A DNA stretch of 64,000 nt. Source: Agromyces ramosus (GTDB lineage: Bacteria > Actinomycetota > Actinomycetes > Actinomycetales > Microbacteriaceae). Within the stretch, counting starts at the first letter, position 1. Each line of letters starts with the position of its first letter. Both the position numbers and the translations under genes were made by a program. The stretch covers positions 372,001-436,000 of the forward strand of contig NZ_JAUSYY010000001.1 of NCBI RefSeq assembly GCF_030817175.1. Direction: 5' to 3'. Under the pieces are notes generated by a model. The model was not told the DNA's origin. It was given only the letters and a program-made list of their open reading frames with translations, and searched no databases. This document shows positions 8,185-15,166 of the stretch, piece by piece.

Positions 8185-8997
8185 ATGAGCACCGCATCGG
8201 TCGCGTACGGCGACGCGCATCCGCTGCAGCGGACGCCCTGGGATCGGTATCGCCATTCCCTGTGGCTGCTCACCACACGCGACCTCAAGGTGCGCTACTC
8301 GACGTCGGCGCTCGGCTACCTCTGGTCGGTGCTCGACCCGCTGGTGATGGCCGGCATCTACTGGTTCGTGTTCACGCAGGTGTTCCAGCGCCCGGTCGGC
8401 ACCGATCCGTACATCGTGTTCCTGCTCTCAGCGCTGCTGCCGTGGATGTGGTTCAACGGCGCGGTCTCCGATTCGACGCGGGCTTTCCTGAAGGACGCGA
8501 AGCTCGTGCGCTCGACGAAGATCCCGCGCACGATCTGGGTGAACCGCATCGTGCTGTCCAAAGGCATCGAGTTCCTGCTCGCACTTCCGGTGCTCGCACT
8601 CTTCGCCATCGTCTTCCGCGCCGAGGTGGGGTGGCAGGTCGTCTACTTCCCCCTCGCCATCCTCATGCAGGCGCTGCTCACGGCGGGGGTCGCGCTCATC
8701 GTCGCCCCCCTCGTGGTCTTCTTCCGCGACCTCGAGCGCGCAGTGAAGCTCATCCTGCGATTCCTGTTCTACGCGTCGCCGATCATCTACGGGGTGTCCG
8801 ACCTCCCCGAGAACCTTCACTTCTGGGCGGCCTTCAACCCGCTCTCGGGCATCTTCGGGCTCTACCGCTCGGCGTTCTTCCCCGACGAGCTCGACTGGTT
8901 CAACGTCGTAGTCGCCGCTTTGATGTCGTTGGCGCTGCTCGCCATCGGGTTGCTCGTGTTCCGCTCGTCGGTGCGACAGGTGCTGAAGGAGATCTGA
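8185..8997 (+). CDS. Polysaccharide/teichoic acid ABC exporter permease (TagG/Wzm type)
   Basis: A 270-residue ABC-2-type permease with six hydrophobic segments. Diagnostic features are the amphipathic RDLKVRYSTSALGYLWSVLDPL near the N-terminus, the GTDPYIVFLLSALLPWMWF helix, FLKDAKLVRSTKIPRTIWV in the coupling region, and LRFLFYASPIIYGVSDLP. These match the permease of lipid-linked teichoic acid, O-antigen or galactan exporters. ATG 8185 is chosen for the GAGAGG ribosome binding site 4 bases before it. In-frame starts at 8173 and 8182 are possible, and TACGAT at 8169 may be the -10. The stop overlaps the start of the ATPase gene, so the two should be co-translated. Confidence 0.9.
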   Translation: MSTASVAYGDAHPLQRTPWDRYRHSLWLLTTRDLKVRYSTSALGYLWSVLDPLVMAGIYWFVFTQVFQRPVGTDPYIVFLLSALLPWMWFNGAVSDSTRAFLKDAKLVRSTKIPRTIWVNRIVLSKGIEFLLALPVLALFAIVFRAEVGWQVVYFPLAILMQALLTAGVALIVAPLVVFFRDLERAVKLILRFLFYASPIIYGVSDLPENLHFWAAFNPLSGIFGLYRSAFFPDELDWFNVVVAALMSLALLAIGLLVFRSSVRQVLKEI

Positions 8998-9773
8998 TGA
9001 TGACGGATGCCACCACCGCCGTCGCCTCGGCCGCCCCTCCCGCGATCCGCACCGAGGGCCTCGGCATCCGCTTCCGGCGCAACCGACGCGGACGCCGCTC
9101 CTTCAAGGATCTCCTCGCCGGACGCCGGCGTCGTACGCGCCCCGGCGAGTTCTGGGCCCTTCGCGACGTGTCGATCGAGGTGCAGCCCGGTGAGGCGATC
9201 GGCGTCGTCGGCCGCAACGGGCAGGGCAAGTCGACGCTGCTGAAGATCGTCGCGGGCGTCATGATCGCCGACGAGGGCACCGTCGAGGTCACCGGCGGGG
9301 TCGCGCCGCTCATCGAGATCACGGGCGGCTTCGTCGACGACCTCACGGTGCGCGACAACGTGTACCTGACGGCGGGGCTCCACGGCATGACGCGTTCGCA
9401 GATCGACGCGAAGTTCGAGGAGATCGTCGGGTTCGCCGACATCGGCGACTTCCTCGACACGCCCTACAAGCACCTCTCGAGCGGCATGAAGGTGCGCATC
9501 GCGTTCGCCGTGATCGCCCAGCTCGAGGAGCCGATCATGCTCGTCGACGAGGTGCTCGCCGTCGGCGACAAGGCGTTCCGCGAGAAGTGCTACCGACGCA
9601 TCGATGAGATGCTCGCCGGCGGTCGCACGCTCTTCTTCGTCTCGCACAACGAGCGCGACCTCCGCCGGTTCTGCACGCGCGGGCTCTACCTCGACAAGGG
9701 CGCCCTCGTGCTCGACGGCCCCATCGACGAGGTGCTCGACCGCTACAACGCCGACTACGGCACGGTCAAGTAG
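8997..9773 (+). CDS. Polysaccharide/teichoic acid ABC exporter ATPase (TagH/Wzt type)
   Basis: A 258-residue ABC ATPase of the polysaccharide-export class: Walker A GRNGQGKST, signature HLSSGMKVRIAF, Walker B IMLVDEVLAVGD (the VDE..AVGD form typical of Wzt/TagH) and switch VSHNERDL. It lacks the extra C-terminal carbohydrate-binding domain of some Wzt proteins. The ATG at 8997 uses the last base of the permease stop codon (TGATG), with AAGGAG just upstream inside the permease gene. It works with the permease to flip a lipid-linked wall polymer across the membrane. Confidence 0.92.
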   Translation: MMTDATTAVASAAPPAIRTEGLGIRFRRNRRGRRSFKDLLAGRRRRTRPGEFWALRDVSIEVQPGEAIGVVGRNGQGKSTLLKIVAGVMIADEGTVEVTGGVAPLIEITGGFVDDLTVRDNVYLTAGLHGMTRSQIDAKFEEIVGFADIGDFLDTPYKHLSSGMKVRIAFAVIAQLEEPIMLVDEVLAVGDKAFREKCYRRIDEMLAGGRTLFFVSHNERDLRRFCTRGLYLDKGALVLDGPIDEVLDRYNADYGTVK

Positions 9774-9823
9774 CGTTCGATCCGCTGATGTGCAACCTCC
9801 AGCCCCACCACGGGATCGCCGTC

Positions 9824-9829
9824 TAGGAT
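9824..9829 (+). promoter_or_regulatory. Candidate -10 for the 9840 gene
   Basis: TAGGAT ends 10 bases before ATG 9840, which would give a leader of only about 3-4 bases, close to leaderless. Confidence 0.4.
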
Positions 9830-9839
9830 CGACGGCACC

Positions 9840-10823
9840 ATGACCGATCGTGTACACCGCATCACCTCCATGGGCGCGGATGCCCCGAACGAGGCCAACG
9901 CCCAGACTGGCGCGCGCCCCGACGAGCGCGATGCGCAGGCGACCCCCACGACACCCCGGGCGTACGGCATGGAGCGCGGCATCGACCGGGTGCTGTCCAT
10001 CCAGCGGCCCATCGTCGTGGCGCACCTCCGCGGCATCCGTCGCCGGGCGCCCGGCGCCACACCCGAGCAGCTCGTGCGCATCCTCGAGCGCCGGTACCTC
10101 GCCGCCGTCACGACCGGGGGTGCCGCGGTCGGCGCGACCGCCGTGGTTCCCGGCATCGGCACGGGCGTCACGCTCGCGCTCTCCGGCGTCGAGACCGCCG
10201 GGTTCCTCGAGGCGACGGCCCTGTTCGCACAGTCGGTGGCAGAGGTGCACGGCATCGCCGTCGAGAATCCCGATCGGGCGAGGGCGCTCGTGATGACGCT
10301 GATGCTCGGCAACGAGGGCGTCGACCTCGTGCGCCAGTTCGCCGGACAGGCAAGCGGCACGGGCATTGCGCGCAACGCCTATTGGGGCGAACTCATCACC
10401 AACACCATGCCCAAGGCGCTCATGGGCTCGGTCGCCGACCGCCTTCGCAGCGTGTTCATCAGGCAGTTCGCGCTGAAGGGCGGCGCGGGCATCATCGGCA
10501 AGGCCATCCCGTTCGGCATCGGCGCCGCGATCGGCGGCGTCGGCAACCACGTGCTCGGGCGGCGGGTGCTGCGCCAGGCACGCCTCGCGTTCGGGCAGGC
10601 ACCCGTGGTGCTCCCGGCCGAACTCGAACCCCGCGACCGCGATGCGCTGCTGCGAGGCACGGGCACCCGGATGTCACGGGCCGGCACCGCCGTCGGCGGC
10701 GCCGCGCTCACCGTGGGGCGGGGCATCCAGGCTGCCGGCCGAGCGACCGGCCGAGCCGCCCGAATCAGGCGGCGGAGCGGCGCCGAAGACGGCGAGCTCG
10801 ACGGCGACGACTCGGCGTCCTGA
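9840..10823 (+). CDS. Uncharacterised glycine-rich membrane-associated protein
   Basis: A 327-residue protein I cannot assign to a named family. Residues 1-45 are polar and probably disordered. The centre has glycine/alanine-rich hydrophobic stretches: TTGGAAVGATAVVPGIGTG near residue 90 and GGAGIIGKAIPFGIGAAIGG near residue 220. The second is glycine-zipper-like and could sit in or on a membrane. The C-terminus is Arg/Ala rich and ends in an acidic tail (EDGELDGDD). A faint resemblance to EcsC-type proteins is possible but not convincing. It lies between the exporter genes and the TagF-like gene, so a role in envelope biology is a guess from position only. Confidence 0.7.
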   Translation: MTDRVHRITSMGADAPNEANAQTGARPDERDAQATPTTPRAYGMERGIDRVLSIQRPIVVAHLRGIRRRAPGATPEQLVRILERRYLAAVTTGGAAVGATAVVPGIGTGVTLALSGVETAGFLEATALFAQSVAEVHGIAVENPDRARALVMTLMLGNEGVDLVRQFAGQASGTGIARNAYWGELITNTMPKALMGSVADRLRSVFIRQFALKGGAGIIGKAIPFGIGAAIGGVGNHVLGRRVLRQARLAFGQAPVVLPAELEPRDRDALLRGTGTRMSRAGTAVGGAALTVGRGIQAAGRATGRAARIRRRSGAEDGELDGDDSAS

Positions 10824-10854
10824 GCGACACCGTCGCGTCGCTGCGCTCCGGCGC

Positions 10855-12162
10855 TCAGCCGAAGCTCGCGCCGGGCTCCTCCTCGAGTGACTCCTCGGCC
10901 TCGACCTCGAACTCGTCGACCTCGCCGTCGGCGGCGTGCAGCGCCGCGAAGCGCTCCCATTCGGCCATCAGGTGGTCGATCGCGGCATGGAAGCGCGCCG
11001 TCGTGACGCCCGGCGTGGTGTCGCCGAAGTACCGCTCGACCCACACGCCGAGTCGCTCGAGCGCGACCTCGTCATGGGCGACCTCGTCGACGCGGGCGAC
11101 CATCGACGAGGCATCCGTCGCCTCGAGCCATTCGCAGGCCTGCAGATAGCCCGACGTGTCGACCTGCGCCGCGGGGTTCACCGGACGCGTGATGAGCAGG
11201 GGGCGGCCCGCCGCGAGGCGGTCGTAGACCATCGCCGAGATGTCGACGATCGCGATGTCGGCGGCCGCGAGCTGCCACCCGAGCGTGGGGCCGTCGTCGA
11301 AGATGTGCTGCGCCGACGGGTCGGCGGCGTTCGCAGCAGCGATGGCGGCGATGATCGAGCGGTTCGCCGCACCGTACTCGGAGTCGACGACCCCCGAGCG
11401 GGGATGCGGGCGGTAGATCACGCGGTGGCGACCGCTCTCGAGGAGCCCCTGCACGAGCGCGACGCCGTGCGAGGCGATGGAGCCGTACGCGGCGGCTCCG
11501 CGATCGCCCTCCCAGGTCGGCGCGTAGAGCACGACCTCGCGGTCGTCGGGCGCGTACGGCAGCGGCGAGCCGTCGAGGTAGTGGTCGGCCTGCGGCCGCC
11601 CGATCGGGATGGCCCGCTTGTCGAAGTCGTAGTCCCAGAGCACCGTGTCGAGTCGCGCCCGCGCGGCGTCGCCGGCGATGAACGCATAGTCGTATGCCTT
11701 GAACTGGTTGGTGGTCATGTACATCTTGTCGGACTCGCCGTGGTTGATGAACACGTGCCAGCGGCGCCCGTAGCGCATCATCTGGAAGTTCTTCGCGTTC
11801 TGGTTCACGTAGAGGATGACGTGCAGGTCCTGGTCGTGGATGACCTGCTCGAGGTCGACGATGCGGCGCACGTAGGCGACCGGGAGCGGCGACTCCTCGA
11901 GCAGTTCGAGCGCAGCGCCCGACGCACGGCTCAGGATGAGCACCGGGTGCCGCTTCGCGAGCTCGGCGAGCGGCGCGTACCACTGCCGCAACTGGTACAG
12001 GTTGACCTTGCCGTCGGCGAAGTAGACGCCGATGCGGAAGCGACGCGGCTCGAGCGGCGGCTGCTCGGCGAGTTTCACCAGCAGCGCGCGCTGGGCACGT
12101 CTGGACCACATGATGTCCTTGGCCAGCTTCACGGCACGACGCGCGTCTTTCCTCAATCCCAC
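10855..12162 (-). CDS. CDP-glycerol glycerophosphotransferase family protein (TagB/TagF-like)
   Basis: A 435-residue enzyme of the family that adds glycerol-phosphate or similar polyol-phosphate units from a CDP-alcohol onto a wall teichoic acid acceptor at the inner membrane face. Family signals are INHGESDK near residue 140 (the base-containing HG motif), a nucleotide-site stretch VVLYAPTWEGD, the conserved YRPHPRS, and DIAIVDISAMVYDRLAAGRPLL near the C-terminus. A basic amphipathic N-terminus (KDARRAVKLAK) could bind membrane. The acidic tail (EVEAEESLEEE) is unusual. The GTG start has a -10 exactly 6 bases upstream, suggesting a leaderless mRNA. It is transcribed away from the downstream glycosyltransferase operon as a separate unit. 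Confidence 0.88.
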   Translation of the reverse strand: MGLRKDARRAVKLAKDIMWSRRAQRALLVKLAEQPPLEPRRFRIGVYFADGKVNLYQLRQWYAPLAELAKRHPVLILSRASGAALELLEESPLPVAYVRRIVDLEQVIHDQDLHVILYVNQNAKNFQMMRYGRRWHVFINHGESDKMYMTTNQFKAYDYAFIAGDAARARLDTVLWDYDFDKRAIPIGRPQADHYLDGSPLPYAPDDREVVLYAPTWEGDRGAAAYGSIASHGVALVQGLLESGRHRVIYRPHPRSGVVDSEYGAANRSIIAAIAAANAADPSAQHIFDDGPTLGWQLAAADIAIVDISAMVYDRLAAGRPLLITRPVNPAAQVDTSGYLQACEWLEATDASSMVARVDEVAHDEVALERLGVWVERYFGDTTPGVTTARFHAAIDHLMAEWERFAALHAADGEVDEFEVEAEESLEEEPGASFG

Positions 12163-12174
12163 CGTCCAAGGGTA
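12163..12174 (-). promoter_or_regulatory. Leaderless-type -10 before the TagF-like gene
   Basis: TACCCT (12174-12169, minus strand) is followed by 6 bases and GTG 12162. Confidence 0.55.
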
Positions 12175-12241
12175 GCGAGGGCAGCCTGGGCGGTCGCCTC
12201 TTTCGGCTGCATCCGCCCGACCGAGAGGCGATCGTTACCGC

Positions 12242-13177
12242 TCAGACGACCGGAGGCCGCCCTGCGATCGTCATGCGCCAGACGGTGCGCCAGCTCAGCG
12301 GCCGGCGCACGCCCGGGTTCTCGCGCCACCCGGCACGCCAGCCGCCGAACCACGCGCGCAGCGCCGCCGGGTCTCGAGCCCAGCGGAGCACCTGGATGCC
12401 GGTCCACGCGCCCACGTAGAGCGGCACGAGGACGGCCGGGAGGTTGCGGCGTGCGAGCCACACCCGGTTCCTGGCGTTCAGGCGGTAGTAGTAGGCGTGT
12501 CTGGCCGGGTCGATGACCGGATGCGCCGCTTCGAGCTCGCCCGCGTACCAGGCGACGTGCCCGGTTTCCCACACGCGCCAGGCGAGTTCGATGCCCTCGT
12601 GCGCGTAGAAGAAGGGATCGGCCCAGCCGCCGGTCGCATCGAACACCGCGCGCGGCATCAGCACCGCGCCCTCCCAGCACGAGAAGACGTTGCTCGAGTG
12701 GGTCGCATCACCCTTGCGGATGCGCGGGATCCACCGCCGCGGCGAGACGAGACCGGTGGGATCGACGACGCGAGGCTGGATGAGCCCGAGCTCGGGCCGC
12801 TCGGCGAGCATGCGACATCCGTCGGCGAGGAATCGCTCGCTCGGCAGGAAGGCGTCGTCATCGAGGAAGAACACCGCCTCGCCCGACACGAGCGGAACGC
12901 CGCGGTTGCGGCCGGCCGGAATGCCGAGGTTCTCGGGCAGGTGCAGGGTCTTCACGCCCGCCGGCAGCGGCGGTTCGGCGGTCGCGGGGTCCCAGCCGTT
13001 GCCGACGCAGACCACATCGGTGATGACGCCCTGCTGGTCGAGGATGCTCCGGATGCCGCGGGCGAGGTCGTCGGGGCGGGTGCCCATGGTGAGCACCACC
13101 ACGCCGACGCGCGGCTGCGTCCAGACGGTCGGCGGCGCGGCGGGCCCGGGCGCTGCTGGCAGGTCAGGACCGGACAC
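12242..13177 (-). CDS. Family 2 glycosyltransferase
   Basis: A 311-residue GT-A glycosyltransferase. After a short Pro/Ala-rich N-terminus come the nucleotide-sugar-binding strand VGVVVLTMGTRP (from about residue 24), NLGIPAGRNRGV, the metal-binding FFLDDDAF (DDD at 106-108) and WEGAVLMPRAVFDATGGWAD with a downstream HEGIELAWRV acceptor motif. The C-terminal 70 residues include membrane-proximal aromatic stretches (VPLYVGAWTGIQVLRW). The GTG at 13177 is the first plausible start. It overlaps the CDP-alcohol phosphotransferase gene by 14 bases, which implies translational coupling. It is the last gene of a three-gene minus-strand operon for wall-polymer or glycolipid assembly. Confidence 0.85.
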   Translation of the reverse strand: MSGPDLPAAPGPAAPPTVWTQPRVGVVVLTMGTRPDDLARGIRSILDQQGVITDVVCVGNGWDPATAEPPLPAGVKTLHLPENLGIPAGRNRGVPLVSGEAVFFLDDDAFLPSERFLADGCRMLAERPELGLIQPRVVDPTGLVSPRRWIPRIRKGDATHSSNVFSCWEGAVLMPRAVFDATGGWADPFFYAHEGIELAWRVWETGHVAWYAGELEAAHPVIDPARHAYYYRLNARNRVWLARRNLPAVLVPLYVGAWTGIQVLRWARDPAALRAWFGGWRAGWRENPGVRRPLSWRTVWRMTIAGRPPVV

Positions 13178-13976
13178 GACGTGACGACATGATGGCGACG
13201 AAGTGGCCGAAGAGCGAGAGCAGAGCGAGCGGCAGGAGCACCGCGACGACGATGCGGTCGACGAGCGGCTGGCCCGCGACAAGCCCGATGAGCGCGGCGG
13301 CGAACGCGACGAGGGTGAGCTCGACCGAGTGGTAGAGGCGGTGGAAGGGCAGGAAGCGTGCGACCTTTCGCAGCTTCGCGACCAGGCCACCGCGGGGTGC
13401 CGTCTCGCCGTGCGTGTCGGCGAGCTTCGGAAGCCCGGCGTTCGCTCGCGCGACGTGCACCATGTCGTTGAGCGCCTTGTTGAGCACGATGACGAGCGCG
13501 AGGAGTGCGGCGATCGTCGTCCACAGGAAGTCGGCCGGCAGCTCGATGGGATACGCCGCCGCCCGGATGCCGAGCGCGAGTGGAATGAGCGCCTCGGTCG
13601 AGTAGTGCCCGACCTTGTCGAGGAACACGCCCGCGGGCGAGGAGGTGCGCCGCCAGCGTGCGACCTCGCCGTCGCAGCAGTCGACGAGCATCTGCAGCTG
13701 GCCGAGCACCACCGCGAGGAGCGCACCCCAGATGCCGGGGATGAGGAGGGCTGCGGCGGTCGACCAGCCGACGAGGATCATGAGGCCGGTCACGCCGTTG
13801 GCCGAGATCGAGGTCTTCAGCAGCACCCAGGTGAGGTACGGCGAGAACTGGCGCAGGTACAGCGACGCCGTCCAGTGCTCGGCGTTGCGCCGGAGGCGAA
13901 CCTCTGGAGGCTGGGTCACCGCGCGCAGCTCGGCGATGCTCGAGGGTCTCGTGGTGACCGGATCGGCCTGTGACAT
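13164..13976 (-). CDS. CDP-alcohol phosphotransferase family protein with altered active site
   Basis: A 270-residue membrane enzyme of the family that transfers a phospho-alcohol or phosphatidyl group from a CDP-linked donor. The family signature D-x2-D-G-x2-A-R-x8-G-x3-D-x3-D is present as D99-C-C-D102-G-E-V-A-R107, G116 and D120. The last Asp, the proposed general base, is His124 (LDKVGHYSTE). I checked this directly: the codon is CAC. Six hydrophobic segments follow the usual plan. The start ATG has GGAAGG 8-9 bases upstream, lying in the tail of the preceding glycosyltransferase gene. Between two glycosyltransferases, it probably decorates a wall polymer or glycolipid rather than making a bulk phospholipid. 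The donor is unknown. Confidence 0.85.
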   Translation of the reverse strand: MSQADPVTTRPSSIAELRAVTQPPEVRLRRNAEHWTASLYLRQFSPYLTWVLLKTSISANGVTGLMILVGWSTAAALLIPGIWGALLAVVLGQLQMLVDCCDGEVARWRRTSSPAGVFLDKVGHYSTEALIPLALGIRAAAYPIELPADFLWTTIAALLALVIVLNKALNDMVHVARANAGLPKLADTHGETAPRGGLVAKLRKVARFLPFHRLYHSVELTLVAFAAALIGLVAGQPLVDRIVVAVLLPLALLSLFGHFVAIMSSRRVRS

Positions 13977-13981
13977 CCGCG

Positions 13982-15037
13982 TCACCTTCCCGTGTGCCTG
14001 GCGATGTTGCTCGTCAGCGACAGGTAGCCGAGCACGAAGCCGACTCCCCACGAGACGTGTATGCACGGCAAGACTACGAGAAACCACGCCGCGGTGGCGC
14101 CACCGCGCCCGCGGGCGTAGCCGATCGTCGCGGCCACGACGAACAGCGCATACACGGCCGGCACGAGGAAACCGAGGAGCAGCCACGGCGCGGCGCCCAT
14201 GAGCGCCTGCATGACGCCGACGAGACCGAGGACGAGGCCGAGCGCGACGCCGATCACCATGATCGGCGGGATGAAGTACCGGATGCCGTTCGCCGACGGG
14301 AAGCGACGGGCGAGCTCCCCGCGCCAGAGCCCCGTCGAGAACATCTGGCGGGCGAGTCGCTCGAGCGTGGATCGCGGACGATAGGTGACCCCGAGCGCCG
14401 GCGTGAACCACACCGTGCCGCCGGTCTCGCGCAGGCGACGATTCAGCTCCCAGTCTTGTCCGCGCTTGATGCTCTCGTCGAAGAGGCCGACCCGGAGGAG
14501 CGCGCTGCGGCGGAACACGCCGAGGTACACGGTGTCGGCCGGCCCCTCGTCGCCGCCGACGTGGAACGCCGAACCGCCGAGGCCCACCTTGGTCGTGTAG
14601 GCGAGGGCGACGGCACGCTCGAACGGCGTCTCGCCCTGTGCGTCCATGATGCCGCCGACGTTGTCGGCGCCCGTGCGCTCGAGCGTCTCGACGGCGATCC
14701 TCGCGTAGTCGGGGGGCAGCATGGAGTGCGAGTCGACGCGCACGACCACCGGATGCTGCGCGGCCCTGATGCCGATGTTCAGGCCCGCCGGAGTCGAGCC
14801 GATCTCGTTCTCGAGCACGCGGACTCGTGCATCGCGGGAGGCGAGATCGGCGACGAGCTCGTTCGTGCCGTCGATCGATGGACCGAGTGCGATGAGCACC
14901 TCGACCGGGCCCGCATAGTCTTGCGCGAGGATCGACCCGACGGCCGCGCGAACGTGCGACGCATCGTTGAGCACGGGCATGACGTAGGAGACGCCGAGGA
15001 GCGGCGACGACGTCGCCTCAGGGTGTTGCTCGGGCAT
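13982..15037 (-). CDS. Membrane-anchored family 2 glycosyltransferase
   Basis: A glycosyltransferase of about 351 residues: VSYVMPVLNDASHVRAAV at the N-terminus, VVVRVDSHSMLPPDY as the DxS/DxD metal site near 105, and GQDWELNRRLRETGG as the acceptor/ED motif near 210. It ends in three or four membrane helices (IMVIGVALGLVLGLVGVM and beyond), as in polymerising or lipid-linked-acceptor transferases. ATG 15037 is preferred over GTG 15046 because GAGG precedes it, although the spacing is short. A -10 TAGGCT lies about 28 bases upstream. It is the first gene of the operon, 5 bases before the CDP-alcohol phosphotransferase. Confidence 0.87.
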   Translation of the reverse strand: MPEQHPEATSSPLLGVSYVMPVLNDASHVRAAVGSILAQDYAGPVEVLIALGPSIDGTNELVADLASRDARVRVLENEIGSTPAGLNIGIRAAQHPVVVRVDSHSMLPPDYARIAVETLERTGADNVGGIMDAQGETPFERAVALAYTTKVGLGGSAFHVGGDEGPADTVYLGVFRRSALLRVGLFDESIKRGQDWELNRRLRETGGTVWFTPALGVTYRPRSTLERLARQMFSTGLWRGELARRFPSANGIRYFIPPIMVIGVALGLVLGLVGVMQALMGAAPWLLLGFLVPAVYALFVVAATIGYARGRGGATAAWFLVVLPCIHVSWGVGFVLGYLSLTSNIARHTGR

Positions 15038-15064
15038 GTTCCTCACTCGCGCTCGGGTCGATCG

Positions 15065-15070
15065 AGCCTA
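15065..15070 (-). promoter_or_regulatory. Candidate -10 of the glycosyltransferase operon
   Basis: TAGGCT on the minus strand. The start point would fall about 20 bases before ATG 15037, leaving room for the GAGG ribosome binding site. Confidence 0.45.
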
Positions 15071-15112
15071 GCAGCCGCGTCCGTCGGGGGCCCGATCGGC
15101 GGACGGGAACGA

Positions 15113-15141
15113 CGGGGCCGGATCGTGGAGATCCGGCCCCG
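15113..15141 (-). terminator. Hairpin terminator downstream of the HtrA-like gene
   Basis: Arms 15113-15124 and 15130-15141 are perfect 12-base complements around a 5-base loop, 26 bases beyond the stop of the protease gene (minus strand). There is no T-tract. Confidence 0.65.
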
Positions 15142-15166
15142 CCGTGCGGCATCCGCGGTGCTGCGA

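Noticed and set aside
10821..10858. Inverted repeat TGAGCG...CGCTCA between convergent genes
   Set aside because: Six-base arms with a 25-base loop are too weak to call a terminator.
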